Shown: positions 32,782 to 42,563, counted from the first letter of the stretch. The stretch is DNA of 64,000 bases from Niabella sp. (GCA_027493055.1 JAPUDO010000076.1:62001-126000), one strand, 5' to 3'. Numbers and translations: made by a program. Notes: generated from the letters alone by a model not told the origin.

Positions 32782-35700
32782 ATGAAAAAAAAGGATTGCC
32801 TTGCCAAAGGCCCGGGGAGGCATTGGATTATTAAATTTCTGCTGCTCATGAAACTATCATTATTTATTTTATTCCTGACAGCGTTTCAGTCAATAGCTTA
32901 TACGGGTACCTCGCAGGAACGAATTACGCTGAGTTTAAAAAACCATTCCCTGCCTGCCGTTATAAAAAAAATTGAAGCGGATTACAATTACAGGTTTGTA
33001 TATGCCGATAGTGTGGCGCTCATCAATCAAAAAGTAAACCTGGATGTTAAAAATGCCTCCATTGATAATGTAATGTACCAGTTGCTGGTGAATACTTCAT
33101 TTACCTACAAAAAAATGAGCAGAAACCTGCTGGTTATTACACCCGCTGATAAAAGAAAGCTGCAGTTAACCGTTCAGGGGAAAATTGTGGACTCAGCAGG
33201 AAACGCTTTATCTGGGGTAAGTATTTTGGAAAAAGGTACCAGTAATGGAACCACTTCTGACTTGGACGGCCGTTTTTCCCTTAAGCTCAACAGCAATACA
33301 GCCGTACTTGTAGTTTCAAGAGTAGGATATGAAACACGCGAAATACTGGTAACAGGCGAAGAGCTAGGACCCATTATTTTAGCAGCAACGGAAGAAAAGC
33401 TGGATGAAGTAATAGTGATTGGGTATGGCACTACAACACGTAAACAAATTATAGGTGCCGTAGACCAGATATCTTCAAAAAACATCGAGAACCGGCCTGT
33501 AGGCAACCTTACCCAGGCGTTACAGGGCGCGGCGCCAAGCCTTGTGATACAGCAAAAAAGTATGGATCCGAATGACAATTCGATGAACGTAAATATACGC
33601 GGCGTAAACACATTTACCAATGCCAGCCCGCTGGTGGTAATTGACGGTATGATCTCCGACATCAATAACATGAACAAGTTGAACCCTAATGATGTGGACA
33701 ATATCTCTGTGCTTAAAGATGCCGGTACAGCTGCTATTTACGGCTCCCGCTCTGCAAGCGGCGTGATCCTGGTTACCACCAAAAAAGGTGCTAAAAATTC
33801 AAAACCACAGGTAAGGGTGGGTGCTTCTTACGGTGTACAGCAGGCAGATATTTTATACGAGCCTGTGGAAGGATGGCAAAATGCTACATTATTGAATGTG
33901 GCATTGGCAAACGGCGGGCAGGCACCCGCTTATACACCCGAACAGATTCTGGATCTGAAAGACCATGGAGATGCTGAATGGATGATGGACTATATTTTTA
34001 AAGATGCACCCCAGCAGGCTTATGATGTTAATATTTCAGGCGGGTCTGCTAACAGCACTTATATGATATCCGGCGGTTATTTTGACCAGGGAAGCAACTT
34101 TATAGGCCCGGAATACGGGGTTAAAAGATATAACCTGCGGACGAAATTAACTACAGAATATAAAAGGTTCAAGGCAGATATATTTTTAGGCTACGTAAGA
34201 ACTGATATTAAAGGAGACGAAGCAAATCAGGGCTTTAAGATTGCTGATGCCAGCCGCACACCTAAATATTACTATAACGTTCCTAAAACAGCAGACGGAA
34301 GATACCTGATCAGTTCAGTAGGAACAGCAACTGCGGCACAATTGGAGCTTGCAGGGTATAACAGGCATAACAATGATTGGATCAATATAGGAACCACACT
34401 GGAATTTAAAATCACAAACGACCTTAAAGCAAGAGCAGTATTTGGTTCTGATATTAGCTCCAACTGGCGTTTCATTCGCCGGCTGGAATATCCTACGTAT
34501 AACAGCCCAGAAAGTACCAGCCCTGTTATGAACGGCACCAACCGCGAAACGGAAAACTATGCCTTTAAAGGTGTTTTTATAAACTCCCAGGTTTTGCTTG
34601 ATTACAATAAGCGTATCAATAAGCATATCATAAGTGCAATGGGAGGCGTATCGCAGGAAGTATTAAACAACCGCGGCTTTGATGCAAAAACAAGGTTCAC
34701 TGATCCTGACCTTGGCATTGTAGTTTCTAATGGTGAAGAAGAAGACTTCTATGAAGGTACGACAACAGAGCTGAATGGCACGCTTAAACGTGTTATCCAG
34801 TCAGTCTTCGGGCGCGTTAACTATAATTATGACAACAGGTATTCCACAGAATTCACATTACGGGCAGACGGGTCAAGCCGTTTTCCGAAAGAAAACCGCT
34901 GGGGAATTTTTCCTTCTGTTTCCTTAGGATGGACAATTTCGGAAGAAAACTTCATGCAAAACTACAAAAACAACATCGGGGACCTGAAGCTGCGCGGCTC
35001 ATGGGGTATCCTCGGAAACCAGGAAATAGCAGACTTCCAATATTTCACTACCTATACTGTTTATAATAACCAGGCTGGTTTTTCAAATAGTGCGGTTTCC
35101 GGTACCGGCTTCCAGGAAGCCAGCCCCGACCTGAAATGGGAAAAAGTAAACAGCAAGAATATAGGGCTGGACCTGTCGTTCTTAAAAAGAGCGCTCAATG
35201 TTAGCTTCGATGTGTTTTCAAATAAAACGACAGATATTTTACTTACCCCTATTACACCGAGCGTATATGGTACCGTATTAGGAGTTGTAAATATCGGCTC
35301 CATGCAGAACCACGGATGGGAGCTGAATGTTAATTACCGTCTTGCAACGGGAGCTGTTAATCATAGTATTGCTTTCAATATAGGAAATACAAAGAACAGG
35401 GCTCTGGACTTAGGTAATGCTGAAATAAGAACAGTGGATAATATCGGCTTTATCAGGCGCAATGGATTACCATTAGGAGCTTATTACGGCTTGAAAACTG
35501 ACGGGTTATTCCAAAGCTATGAGGAAATAGCCAATGCGGCTGTTCCCGTAGGCACTTCTCCCCAACCTGGCGATGTAAAATATGTGGACAGGAACAATGA
35601 CGGCGTAATTAATAATGATGACCGCTTTTATCTTGGAGACGGCTTTCCTCACTATAATTTCGGCTTTTCATATAATGTAAATTACAAGGGATTCGATCTT

Positions 35701-36168
35701 TCTATACTGGTTCAGGGTGTGGGCAAAAGGCTACAATCGCTCAGGGGCGATATTTATACGCCTTTCCATAATGGAGGCTGGTACCCTGTTATCTTTAAGC
35801 ATCAGTTAGATACGTGGTCGGTTGCCAATACAGATGCCCGGTTCCCCAGGCTCAATACCAATAGCGGGTCATCCTACTCCAATAACTGGGGGCAGGCATC
35901 AGACATGTATCTTCTGGATGCTAAATATATCCGCATTAAAAACATACAGGTAGGATATTCCCTGCCGCAGCAGGTTGTTAAAAAAATAGGGCTGGAAAAA
36001 GTGCGTATTTATGCAAACGCCCAGAACCCTTTTACTTTCTCTAAAAACTCTTTCATTGATCCTGAGTCAACAGAGTTCGATAATATGCTTAAAGCAGGAG
36101 GCGGTAATAGCGGAAGGAACTATCCTACGCTTAAATTTTACGGAGCCGGTATTAATGTAGAGTTTTAA
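32782..36168 (+). CDS. SusC/RagA TonB-dependent transporter with STN domain
   Basis: Outer membrane transporter for mannan oligosaccharides, paired with the next gene. The start at 32782 gives 1128 residues; an upstream TTG in frame is rejected. A signal peptide (about 20-45, LLMKLSLFILFLTAFQSIAY) precedes an STN domain (about 50-115, LSLKNHSLPAVIKKIEADY). Then come a carboxypeptidase-regulatory-like domain (about 125-210, GKIVDSAGNALSGVSILEKG), the TonB-box-like DEVIVIGYGT, and the plug (NIRGVNTFTNASPLVVIDG, LKDAGTAAIYGSRSASGVILV). A ~750-residue barrel ends in YGAGINVEF. The STN domain marks it as a transducer that signals to the FecR partner upstream. Confidence 0.95.
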   Translation: MKKKDCLAKGPGRHWIIKFLLLMKLSLFILFLTAFQSIAYTGTSQERITLSLKNHSLPAVIKKIEADYNYRFVYADSVALINQKVNLDVKNASIDNVMYQLLVNTSFTYKKMSRNLLVITPADKRKLQLTVQGKIVDSAGNALSGVSILEKGTSNGTTSDLDGRFSLKLNSNTAVLVVSRVGYETREILVTGEELGPIILAATEEKLDEVIVIGYGTTTRKQIIGAVDQISSKNIENRPVGNLTQALQGAAPSLVIQQKSMDPNDNSMNVNIRGVNTFTNASPLVVIDGMISDINNMNKLNPNDVDNISVLKDAGTAAIYGSRSASGVILVTTKKGAKNSKPQVRVGASYGVQQADILYEPVEGWQNATLLNVALANGGQAPAYTPEQILDLKDHGDAEWMMDYIFKDAPQQAYDVNISGGSANSTYMISGGYFDQGSNFIGPEYGVKRYNLRTKLTTEYKRFKADIFLGYVRTDIKGDEANQGFKIADASRTPKYYYNVPKTADGRYLISSVGTATAAQLELAGYNRHNNDWINIGTTLEFKITNDLKARAVFGSDISSNWRFIRRLEYPTYNSPESTSPVMNGTNRETENYAFKGVFINSQVLLDYNKRINKHIISAMGGVSQEVLNNRGFDAKTRFTDPDLGIVVSNGEEEDFYEGTTTELNGTLKRVIQSVFGRVNYNYDNRYSTEFTLRADGSSRFPKENRWGIFPSVSLGWTISEENFMQNYKNNIGDLKLRGSWGILGNQEIADFQYFTTYTVYNNQAGFSNSAVSGTGFQEASPDLKWEKVNSKNIGLDLSFLKRALNVSFDVFSNKTTDILLTPITPSVYGTVLGVVNIGSMQNHGWELNVNYRLATGAVNHSIAFNIGNTKNRALDLGNAEIRTVDNIGFIRRNGLPLGAYYGLKTDGLFQSYEEIANAAVPVGTSPQPGDVKYVDRNNDGVINNDDRFYLGDGFPHYNFGFSYNVNYKGFDLSILVQGVGKRLQSLRGDIYTPFHNGGWYPVIFKHQLDTWSVANTDARFPRLNTNSGSSYSNNWGQASDMYLLDAKYIRIKNIQVGYSLPQQVVKKIGLEKVRIYANAQNPFTFSKNSFIDPESTEFDNMLKAGGGNSGRNYPTLKFYGAGINVEF

Positions 36169-36180
36169 AATGTATGAAAA

Positions 36181-37836
36181 ATGAAAAAAGCATTATATAT
36201 TATATTAACCTTAATAGCAATGGTACAGTTTTATTCCTGCCAGAAGCTGGACGTTGCTCCTGTTAATAAATTTACAGAAGCCAATTATTGGGTAAGCACC
36301 GATAAAGCCAAGCTGGTCTTAAACATGGCCTATAACCAGATGTACAGTGCCGGGATTATGTGGCGGGATGAATTTCTGAGCGACAACCTCGTTCACACTT
36401 ATGGCACAAGCGACCCGTACACTATTCGCAGGGGAGAAGCCACTGCTGCATTGAATCTTTTTGCCAATGAATGGAGCGATGCTTATAGCGGCATAAAAAC
36501 CTGCCTGGTGTTCCTCGAAAACGTAGACAGGGTGCCTGGTATGGATGAAAATGTAAAAAGCAGGATGATTGATGAAATACGTTTTATTCGCGCCTATATC
36601 TATTTCAGGCTGGTCAATTATTATGGCGATGTGCCGTTCTTCACCAGCCAGGTTAGCCTGGATGAAGCCTATAACGTAAAACGTACCCCTAAAAACGAGG
36701 TGCTGGTTTTTATACATTCGGAGTTAGATGAAATCATCCAGAATGGCAACCTGCCTAAAACTGACAATTTAAGCGCAGATGAGAAAGGCCGCATTACAAC
36801 AGGAGCCGCCGTTGCTTTCCAGGCAAGATCCTATTTATATGAAAACAACTACCAGAAGGTAAAAGAGTACACAGGTCGCCTGATCAATGAACCGTCAAAA
36901 TACGGATCTTACCAGCTGTTTCACTATAATGTGAAAAATGAAAGCTATTTCCGCCTTTTTACACCGGAAAATGAATATAACAGTGAAATTATACTGGATA
37001 TAACATACGTACCGGGATTAAAAACCTGGGACAATATGAAGCAGATGGCCCCGATTACAAAATACGCGGAAATATCGGCAGACAACCCCACCCAGGAGCT
37101 GGTAGATGAGTATATGACGTTAAACGGACTACCCGTTAAAGGAACGGGCAAAGACCCTTCCTATAACGAAAACGATCCTTATACCAACCGCGATTCACGC
37201 CTTACGGCAAGCATTGTGTATGACAATTACAGGTGGTTAAATCAAAACGGATCAGTAAGCACTATTAGAACGGCAGTAGGTTCTGGCACCGATGACTCTT
37301 ACAAAGGGCCGGCGGAACGTCAAACCAAGACAGGTTATTACGTGCGCAAATATTATGACTGGTCAATGACCAGTAACAACCAGTCGGGTCTTAATATCAT
37401 TATGTTTCGCTATGCAGATATACTGCTTATGTATGCCGAAGCCTGCAATGAACTGGGTAAAATATCCCAGGCAGAATGGGATATAACCTTAAAGCCGATA
37501 CGCGAAAGAGCAGGTTTCGGAACCGCAGCAGCGCTTGATTATCCCGCATCAAAATCACAGGCGGAGCTGAGAAGCGTTATACGAAACGAAAGACGTGTAG
37601 AGCTGGCCTTCGAGGGTTTGCGCTGGTATGATATAAAGCGCTGGCAGATTGGGCACGAAGTGCTGAACGGAAGAATACACGGGTTCAAATTTGCCGGAAG
37701 CGATCCCAATACAGATGGAGGATATGTTCGGGTAGAACAATATCAGTTTAATAGCAATCGCGACTATTTATGGTCAGTACCATTAAACCAGATGGACCTG
37801 AATGCCAATTTAAAGCCCAATAACCCGGGGTATTGA
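36181..37836 (+). CDS. SusD/RagB glycan-binding lipoprotein
   Basis: Surface lipoprotein forming the lid of the SusC transporter. It has 551 residues; the signal peptide ends at the lipobox FYSC with Cys20. The mature N-terminus (QKLDVAPVNKFTEANYW) and the TPR-bearing helical part (IDEIRFIRAYIYFRLVNYYGDVPF) are family hallmarks, as are MYAEACNELG, RNERRVELAFEGLRWYDIKRW and the C-terminal YLWSVPLNQMDLNANLKPNN. Starts 12 bp after the SusC stop. Confidence 0.95.
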   Translation: MKKALYIILTLIAMVQFYSCQKLDVAPVNKFTEANYWVSTDKAKLVLNMAYNQMYSAGIMWRDEFLSDNLVHTYGTSDPYTIRRGEATAALNLFANEWSDAYSGIKTCLVFLENVDRVPGMDENVKSRMIDEIRFIRAYIYFRLVNYYGDVPFFTSQVSLDEAYNVKRTPKNEVLVFIHSELDEIIQNGNLPKTDNLSADEKGRITTGAAVAFQARSYLYENNYQKVKEYTGRLINEPSKYGSYQLFHYNVKNESYFRLFTPENEYNSEIILDITYVPGLKTWDNMKQMAPITKYAEISADNPTQELVDEYMTLNGLPVKGTGKDPSYNENDPYTNRDSRLTASIVYDNYRWLNQNGSVSTIRTAVGSGTDDSYKGPAERQTKTGYYVRKYYDWSMTSNNQSGLNIIMFRYADILLMYAEACNELGKISQAEWDITLKPIRERAGFGTAAALDYPASKSQAELRSVIRNERRVELAFEGLRWYDIKRWQIGHEVLNGRIHGFKFAGSDPNTDGGYVRVEQYQFNSNRDYLWSVPLNQMDLNANLKPNNPGY

Positions 37837-37877
37837 TTAAAATAAATTACATTGATAAACGCTCAACATAAAAAATT

Positions 37878-39011
37878 ATGAAAACAATAGTATCTCATAT
37901 TTTTATAGCTTTTTCACTCATCCTGTTTATAGCAGGATGTAAGAAAAATGAAATGGAGTATAAGGATCCCAGGGTAAGTCCTGTTGATGCGCTGTACGCT
38001 CCCTTAGAAAACCAACAGTTAACTTTAAGCTCCGACCAAGGTGCCAGCTTATTATTCCAGTGGGCGCCCAGCCATGCGCAGGACGGGCAACTGGTTTCTT
38101 ATGAAGTGGCCTTTTACAAAGAATCAAATTTAGAAACCCCTGTATATAGAATTGTCTCCGAACTGGGCGGTAAAGAACTTTACGCAAGTATCTCTCACCT
38201 GGATATTAACAGGGCTTGCTCGGCCGCCAGTATTCCAACCGGGGAAACAGGAACCATTTACTGGACCGTAGTTTCCTGGCGTGGATTAAGCTCTGCTACC
38301 TGTCCGCAAAAAAACAAGCTTACCGTAAAACGGCTGGAAGGGTTTGAATCAATCCCGGATGAGGTGTATGTTACAGGTGAAGCTTCTGAAACAGGCGCAG
38401 ATCTTTCAAAAGCACTTCCCATGAAAAGAACAGAAAATGGTAAGTTCGAGATATATACACAATTGAAGAAGGGAGGCGGGTTTAAATTTACGGACCGGAA
38501 AACCGGCGATCCTGTCAGCTATTATATCAACGCATCCAATAAATTAGCTGAAGCAAATAATGATGAGTTATCTACCGTAGATGAAACTGCTGTTTACCGT
38601 ATTACGCTTGATTTCACAAATAAAGCCGTAACCTCCCTGAAGATCACCAAAATGGGTGTATTCTTCTGCCCTGAAAATAAGGTTATTTTAGACCTGGCTT
38701 ACCAGGGCGCCGGCGTATGGTCAGGAACCGGCGTCATCAACTTCAGGCAGGAAGGCTGGGGAAGAGATGAACGTTATAAATTCCAGCTTGAAACTTCAGC
38801 AGGGACAAAGCAGCTAGGTACGTTGAACGGTACCGACAGCCGCCCTACGGCCAGCAGCCCGGCCTCTTACTATTATGTAAAGCTGCTCGATCAAAATTCG
38901 CAATGGGATGACAAATGGAAATTTGCTACCGAGGTGGATGGTGCAAATACTACCGTAACGCTCAGCATGAAAGCCGATGGCGCTTACACACATACCGTAA
39001 AAGTTAATTAA
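37878..39011 (+). CDS. SusE/SusF-like outer membrane glycan-binding lipoprotein
   Basis: Lipoprotein of 377 residues with lipobox FIAGC (Cys21). The N-terminal SusE-like Ig domain (about 35-155) contains SLLFQWAPSHAQDGQLVSYEVAFY. Two further beta domains (about 160-260 and 265-377) follow, resembling the starch-binding modules of SusE/F (VYVTGEAS, FKFTDRKTGDPVSYYINA, WGRDERYKFQLE). Function by position: binding mannan on the cell surface to assist the SusCD pair. No catalytic motif is seen. A strong hairpin follows at 39022. Confidence 0.85.
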   Translation: MKTIVSHIFIAFSLILFIAGCKKNEMEYKDPRVSPVDALYAPLENQQLTLSSDQGASLLFQWAPSHAQDGQLVSYEVAFYKESNLETPVYRIVSELGGKELYASISHLDINRACSAASIPTGETGTIYWTVVSWRGLSSATCPQKNKLTVKRLEGFESIPDEVYVTGEASETGADLSKALPMKRTENGKFEIYTQLKKGGGFKFTDRKTGDPVSYYINASNKLAEANNDELSTVDETAVYRITLDFTNKAVTSLKITKMGVFFCPENKVILDLAYQGAGVWSGTGVINFRQEGWGRDERYKFQLETSAGTKQLGTLNGTDSRPTASSPASYYYVKLLDQNSQWDDKWKFATEVDGANTTVTLSMKADGAYTHTVKVN

Positions 39012-39021
39012 ACTTTAAGTG

Positions 39022-39053
39022 ATATAGAGAGCAGCATGCGTTGCTCTCTATAT
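39022..39053. terminator. Hairpin after the SusE-like gene, no U-run
   Basis: Perfect 12-bp arms (39022-39033 and 39042-39053, ATATAGAGAGCA/TGCTCTCTATAT) around an 8-base loop, 10 bp behind the stop. The following bases TCAAGCAAATAAA give no U-run, so partial termination or message-end protection is more likely than full termination. Confidence 0.5.
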
Positions 39054-39193
39054 TCAAGCAAATAAAAACCGAAATAAACTTATTGTACACAGGGATAAGG
39101 AGATCAGGCATTTCGGCGCGCTATTTATCAATAATAAGAAGAGACACATGAAGTGAAGCATAATTTTCGAACAAGTTCATACTTAAAGCGATG

Positions 39194-39213
39194 ATCCCGA
39201 ATGCATTCGGGAT
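39194..39213. repeat. 20-bp perfect palindrome before GH76
   Basis: Arms ATCCCGAATG and CATTCGGGAT meet without a loop. It lies 43 bp before the GH76 start and belongs loosely to the TCCCGA/TCGGGA palindromes seen in other gaps of the locus. An operator or a repeat are both possible. Confidence 0.5.
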
Positions 39214-39256
39214 TATGCGAAATTCCATATGGTCAAAATCAAGAAAAAACATACAC

Positions 39257-40453
39257 ATGAAAAAGATTGCTATAATTTATAGCCTTATTCTACTCGCATT
39301 ATCTTCCTGTTTAAAGTATGATGATGCTTATACAGTAGAAAAAAACGCAAAAGATGATTTTTATGCTGTAAACTGGACAGCTGCTGTGGACAGCAGCACT
39401 AATTCATTTTTTAACAGGTACTGGAATACCACATCACACGTGTTTAACAATACATATGATGGTGAAATACAATGGAACGATTACTGGCCTGAAGCTCATG
39501 GCCTGGACGTGCTGGTAGATGCTTACCTGAGAACAAACGATAACAGGTTTAGGCAGGCTATATATGATTTTTACGAGGGGGTAAGAAAGAAAAACTGGTA
39601 CAGCAATAACTGGGAAAATGAGTATTATGATGATATGGGCTGGCATGGCCTGGCACACATGAGAGCACTGGAGGCCACAGGCGATCAACGCTATGCACAA
39701 TCATCTAAAGACCTGTGGCAGTGGATCACTGCAGGCTGGACAGCGTATGATGGCGGAGGCATTAAATGGCGTAAATCATCAGACAACCTGGGAGAAGCAA
39801 AAGGTATTCCTGCAAACGGGCCCGCTGCTATTATTGCTGCAAGAAGATATAAGAAATACCCCAATGAAGTAAATGGCGGGCTAAATAACCTGGAATGGGC
39901 TAAACGAATCTATAACTGGATGAAGTATTACCGTACCATTTTATCGTCCGGCAGGGTATTTGAAAATATTAATAACACCAACAACGATTACTCTTATGAT
40001 GTTGGTACCTATTTAGGCGCTGCTTTGGAATTATATGATATTACAAAAGACAAAGCCTATTTTGATGATGCCATAAGAATCACCAACTATCATATTACGC
40101 ATAATATAGATAAAACGTATGGCGTAATGAAAGATTTTGGTGAGCAGGCCGGAAGTGGCAAGGGCCATGATGTAAATCTGTTCAAAGGAATATTTATACG
40201 TTATTTAACCCTGTTCATACAGCAACCAGATCTAACCGCTGCCGACAGGGAGCGATACATTGCCTTTCTAAAAAACAATGCTGAATATTTGTGGATCAAA
40301 GGAACACAGAAAACACCTGATATTAAATTCAGCTATACCTGGTGGAAGAACCCCGGAGATACCGAGGTTTGGGGCGATCTGCGCGCCGCTATAAGCGGAG
40401 CAACAACAATGGAAGCTATGGCATTATTGAAAAAAAACGGGTACCTGGATTAA
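39257..40453 (+). CDS. GH76 endo-alpha-1,6-mannanase, lipoprotein
   Basis: Retaining endo-alpha-1,6-mannanase that cuts the backbone of fungal or yeast-type mannan. The start at 39257 gives 398 residues with lipobox LALSSC (Cys18), so it is membrane-anchored, probably at the surface. The upstream extension to 39191 comes from palindrome sequence. The catalytic Asp pair D125-D126 lies in NEYYDDMGWHGLAHM, as in characterised GH76 enzymes. WPEAHGLDVLVDAYL and DVGTYLGAALELYDITKDKAYFDDA are typical of the alpha/alpha barrel. Last gene of the rightward arm, followed by a terminator-like hairpin. Confidence 0.94.
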   Translation: MKKIAIIYSLILLALSSCLKYDDAYTVEKNAKDDFYAVNWTAAVDSSTNSFFNRYWNTTSHVFNNTYDGEIQWNDYWPEAHGLDVLVDAYLRTNDNRFRQAIYDFYEGVRKKNWYSNNWENEYYDDMGWHGLAHMRALEATGDQRYAQSSKDLWQWITAGWTAYDGGGIKWRKSSDNLGEAKGIPANGPAAIIAARRYKKYPNEVNGGLNNLEWAKRIYNWMKYYRTILSSGRVFENINNTNNDYSYDVGTYLGAALELYDITKDKAYFDDAIRITNYHITHNIDKTYGVMKDFGEQAGSGKGHDVNLFKGIFIRYLTLFIQQPDLTAADRERYIAFLKNNAEYLWIKGTQKTPDIKFSYTWWKNPGDTEVWGDLRAAISGATTMEAMALLKKNGYLD

Positions 40454-40490
40454 TAGCTGTGCTAAGCAGCAGGCAGGTACATTAAAAAAA

Positions 40491-40520
40491 GAGCGTCTCA
40501 AAAGGTCGCTCTCTTTTTTT
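40491..40520 (+). terminator. Intrinsic terminator after GH76, coinciding with the IS end
   Basis: GAGCG (40491-40495) pairs with CGCTC (40507-40511) across TCTCAAAAGGT and is followed by TCTTTTTTT. The TCTCAAAAG core is also shared with the right end of the adjoining IS element, so the terminator appears to be brought by the element. Confidence 0.6.
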
Positions 40521-40593
40521 GTAGTTATTCACATCTGTAGAAAAAAATAGGTTATCGCAATTGTACTTGATGTTATATCTGCGTTAATAAGGC

Positions 40594-41442
40594 ATGGGTA
40601 AATCAAATGTCGTTTTTAAAACGTACAATCAGCAGCAGGCCATGTTACTGCCACCGGACCTTGAAGAGTTGGTAGAGAAGACCCACCCGGTTCGGATCAT
40701 TAATACAGTAATTGATCATTTGAATATTGATGGTATAAGCAGTCAGTACAAAGGCGGCGGTACCAGTAGTTATCATCCGTGTATGCTGCTTAAGGCGCTG
40801 GTGTATGCCTATATCTGTAATGAGTATAGTAGTCGCAGAATAGAACAATTATTAAAAAGGGATGTATATTTTATGTGGCTGACCGCCATGTCCACCCCGG
40901 ATCACAACACGATCAACCGCTTTCGATCAGACAAGCTTAAGGGCGTTTTAAAAGATGTTTTTACCCAGATAGTACAACTACTGATATCCAGTGGTCACAT
41001 AGGCTTAAAAGATATTAATGTGGATGGCACGAAGATCGAAGCCAATGCGAACCGTTACACATTTGTATGGGGAGGCACTATTAAAACCAACAGGGAGAAG
41101 ATAGCCGCCGGGTTGGAAGATCTGTGGAATTATGCTGAGTCAGTAGCAGCTGAGGAATTGAAAGATAAACGCCCGTCGGGCTTCGCACCTACTGATGCCC
41201 AAAGTATCCAACAGACTATTGATGAGCTTAATGCAGCACTAAAGGACAAGGTTGTGGATAAGAAAGTAAAGCAAAAGCTCAATTACGCCAGCAAGAACTG
41301 GCCATCCAATGCAGCGAAATATAATGAGCAGGAACGGATAATGACTGGCCGTAATTCTTACAGCAAGACAGACCCTCCAATCGTATCTCATCCAATCTGC
41401 AACATAAAATCTGCAAACGGTCCTCTCTCCACAGAAAAATGA
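40594..41442 (+). pseudogene. Truncated IS1182 family transposase
   Basis: 282 residues, of which about 258 match the N-terminal part of IS1182-type transposases: FKTYNQQQAMLLPPDLEELV, YKGGGTSSYHPCMLLKALVYAY, MSTPDHNTINRFRS, VDGTKIEANANRYTFVWGG (first catalytic Asp) and MTGRNSYSKTD. After SKTD the family normally continues with a conserved PDAT segment and ~200 more residues carrying the other catalytic acids. Here an unrelated 21-residue tail leads to a stop. An internal deletion of several hundred bp is the simplest reading; the product should be inactive. Confidence 0.85.
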
Positions 41443-41552
41443 AAAAACCGCCTCAAGTACTTTTGAGATAGCTTCTTTTTCATTTGCTTCAGGGAATAAT
41501 TATAAAAGAGTGTCATCTTCCAGCCAGTGCTACCAATATCCAAAAACTCACG

Positions 41553-42563
41553 TTATAAAGACTCCCTGGGAATAAGTTCTGCATCCAAAAGCAATGCTTC
41601 GTCTTTTTTTCCGTTTACCTGCTCATGCATATATTGGGTAAGTATTTCAACACCCTGGCGGGCAATTTCGGCAATAGGTTGATTGATGGCAGTAATGGCA
41701 GGGCTGTATAATTTAAAAATTTCATGATCGTCAAAAGAAAGCACCGCCACACGATCGGGAATTTTCCACTTTAATTGCTGCAGCACCTTTAACCCATCAA
41801 TACTCAGGTAGTTCGTGGCAAAAAACAGGGCATCTACGTCTTCGTTCTTTTCTAAAAAAGTTCTGATCCCTGTTTCATATGCACTATCTTCTGTGGAAAA
41901 CGGGAGCTTTAAAATAAAACGCGATTGATACAGGCCACTTTTCTTAATACTATGCTGAAAAGCGCTCAGCCGCTCTTTCATCTGCATCTGGTCAAGCGCC
42001 GTTACAACAAACGCTATTTTCTTGTAGCCTTTCTGAACCAGCAACTCTACCCCTTTTGAAATACTGCCCTTGTTATTTACCAATACACAAGGCAGGTCTA
42101 CATCAGCAAAATACCGGTCCAGCAGCACTACGGGCTTTTTACTTTTTTTCAGCTTTATCACTTCTTCTTTCATACCGCTGGACGGCGTAATAATAAACCC
42201 GTCCACCTGCTTAGACAGCATTTTGATCAGTTCCGTTCCTTTTTTATCATCGTTCTCGGTGCTGCAATAAACCACCCGGTAACCTGCTTTATAAGCCATA
42301 TCTTCTATCGCTTTAGCAAGCATAGAAAAAAAACTATTGGATATATCTTCTACAATCAATCCAATAACATGTGTTTTCCCGGTGCGCAGGCTTGCTGCAG
42401 ATCTGTTAGGAACATAGCCTGTTTCTTTAATGGTCTTACGGATCTTATCAGCCATCTCTTCGCTAATACGCATTTCCTTTTCCTTACCATTGATCACAAA
42501 GGAAACGGTTGAAGGCACAACACCCACCATGCGTGCAATGTCTTTAATGGACAATTGTTTCAT
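41553..42563 (-). CDS. LacI family transcriptional regulator
   Basis: Sugar-responsive DNA-binding regulator of 336 residues. The helix-turn-helix is at about 4-28 (SIKDIARMVGVVPSTVSFVING). The hinge region NRSAASLRTGKTHVIGLIV is followed by a periplasmic-binding-protein-like domain (EDISNSFFSMLAKAIEDMAYKAGY, VDGFIITPSSG, VLSFDDHEIFKLYSPAITAI). It points toward the mannan locus across the IS remnant, and a matching palindrome occurs in that locus, so control of mannan genes is plausible. The second glycoside hydrolase cluster on its other side is an alternative target. The promoter region carries a GCAAAATCGTTTT half-site. Confidence 0.92.
   Translation of the reverse strand: MKQLSIKDIARMVGVVPSTVSFVINGKEKEMRISEEMADKIRKTIKETGYVPNRSAASLRTGKTHVIGLIVEDISNSFFSMLAKAIEDMAYKAGYRVVYCSTENDDKKGTELIKMLSKQVDGFIITPSSGMKEEVIKLKKSKKPVVLLDRYFADVDLPCVLVNNKGSISKGVELLVQKGYKKIAFVVTALDQMQMKERLSAFQHSIKKSGLYQSRFILKLPFSTEDSAYETGIRTFLEKNEDVDALFFATNYLSIDGLKVLQQLKWKIPDRVAVLSFDDHEIFKLYSPAITAINQPIAEIARQGVEILTQYMHEQVNGKKDEALLLDAELIPRESL

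Larger units (their letters stand above)
40485..41480. mobile_element. Internally deleted IS1182-type insertion sequence
   Basis: The left end (about 40485-40520) and the reverse complement of the right end (about 41441-41480) share A-rich flanks and the core TCTCAAAAG preceded by GC. These are imperfect terminal inverted repeats of about 35 bp. Between them is only the N-terminal part of an IS1182-type transposase. At about 1.0 kb it is well below the usual ~1.6-1.8 kb. Exact ends and any target duplication cannot be fixed by eye. Confidence 0.65.
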
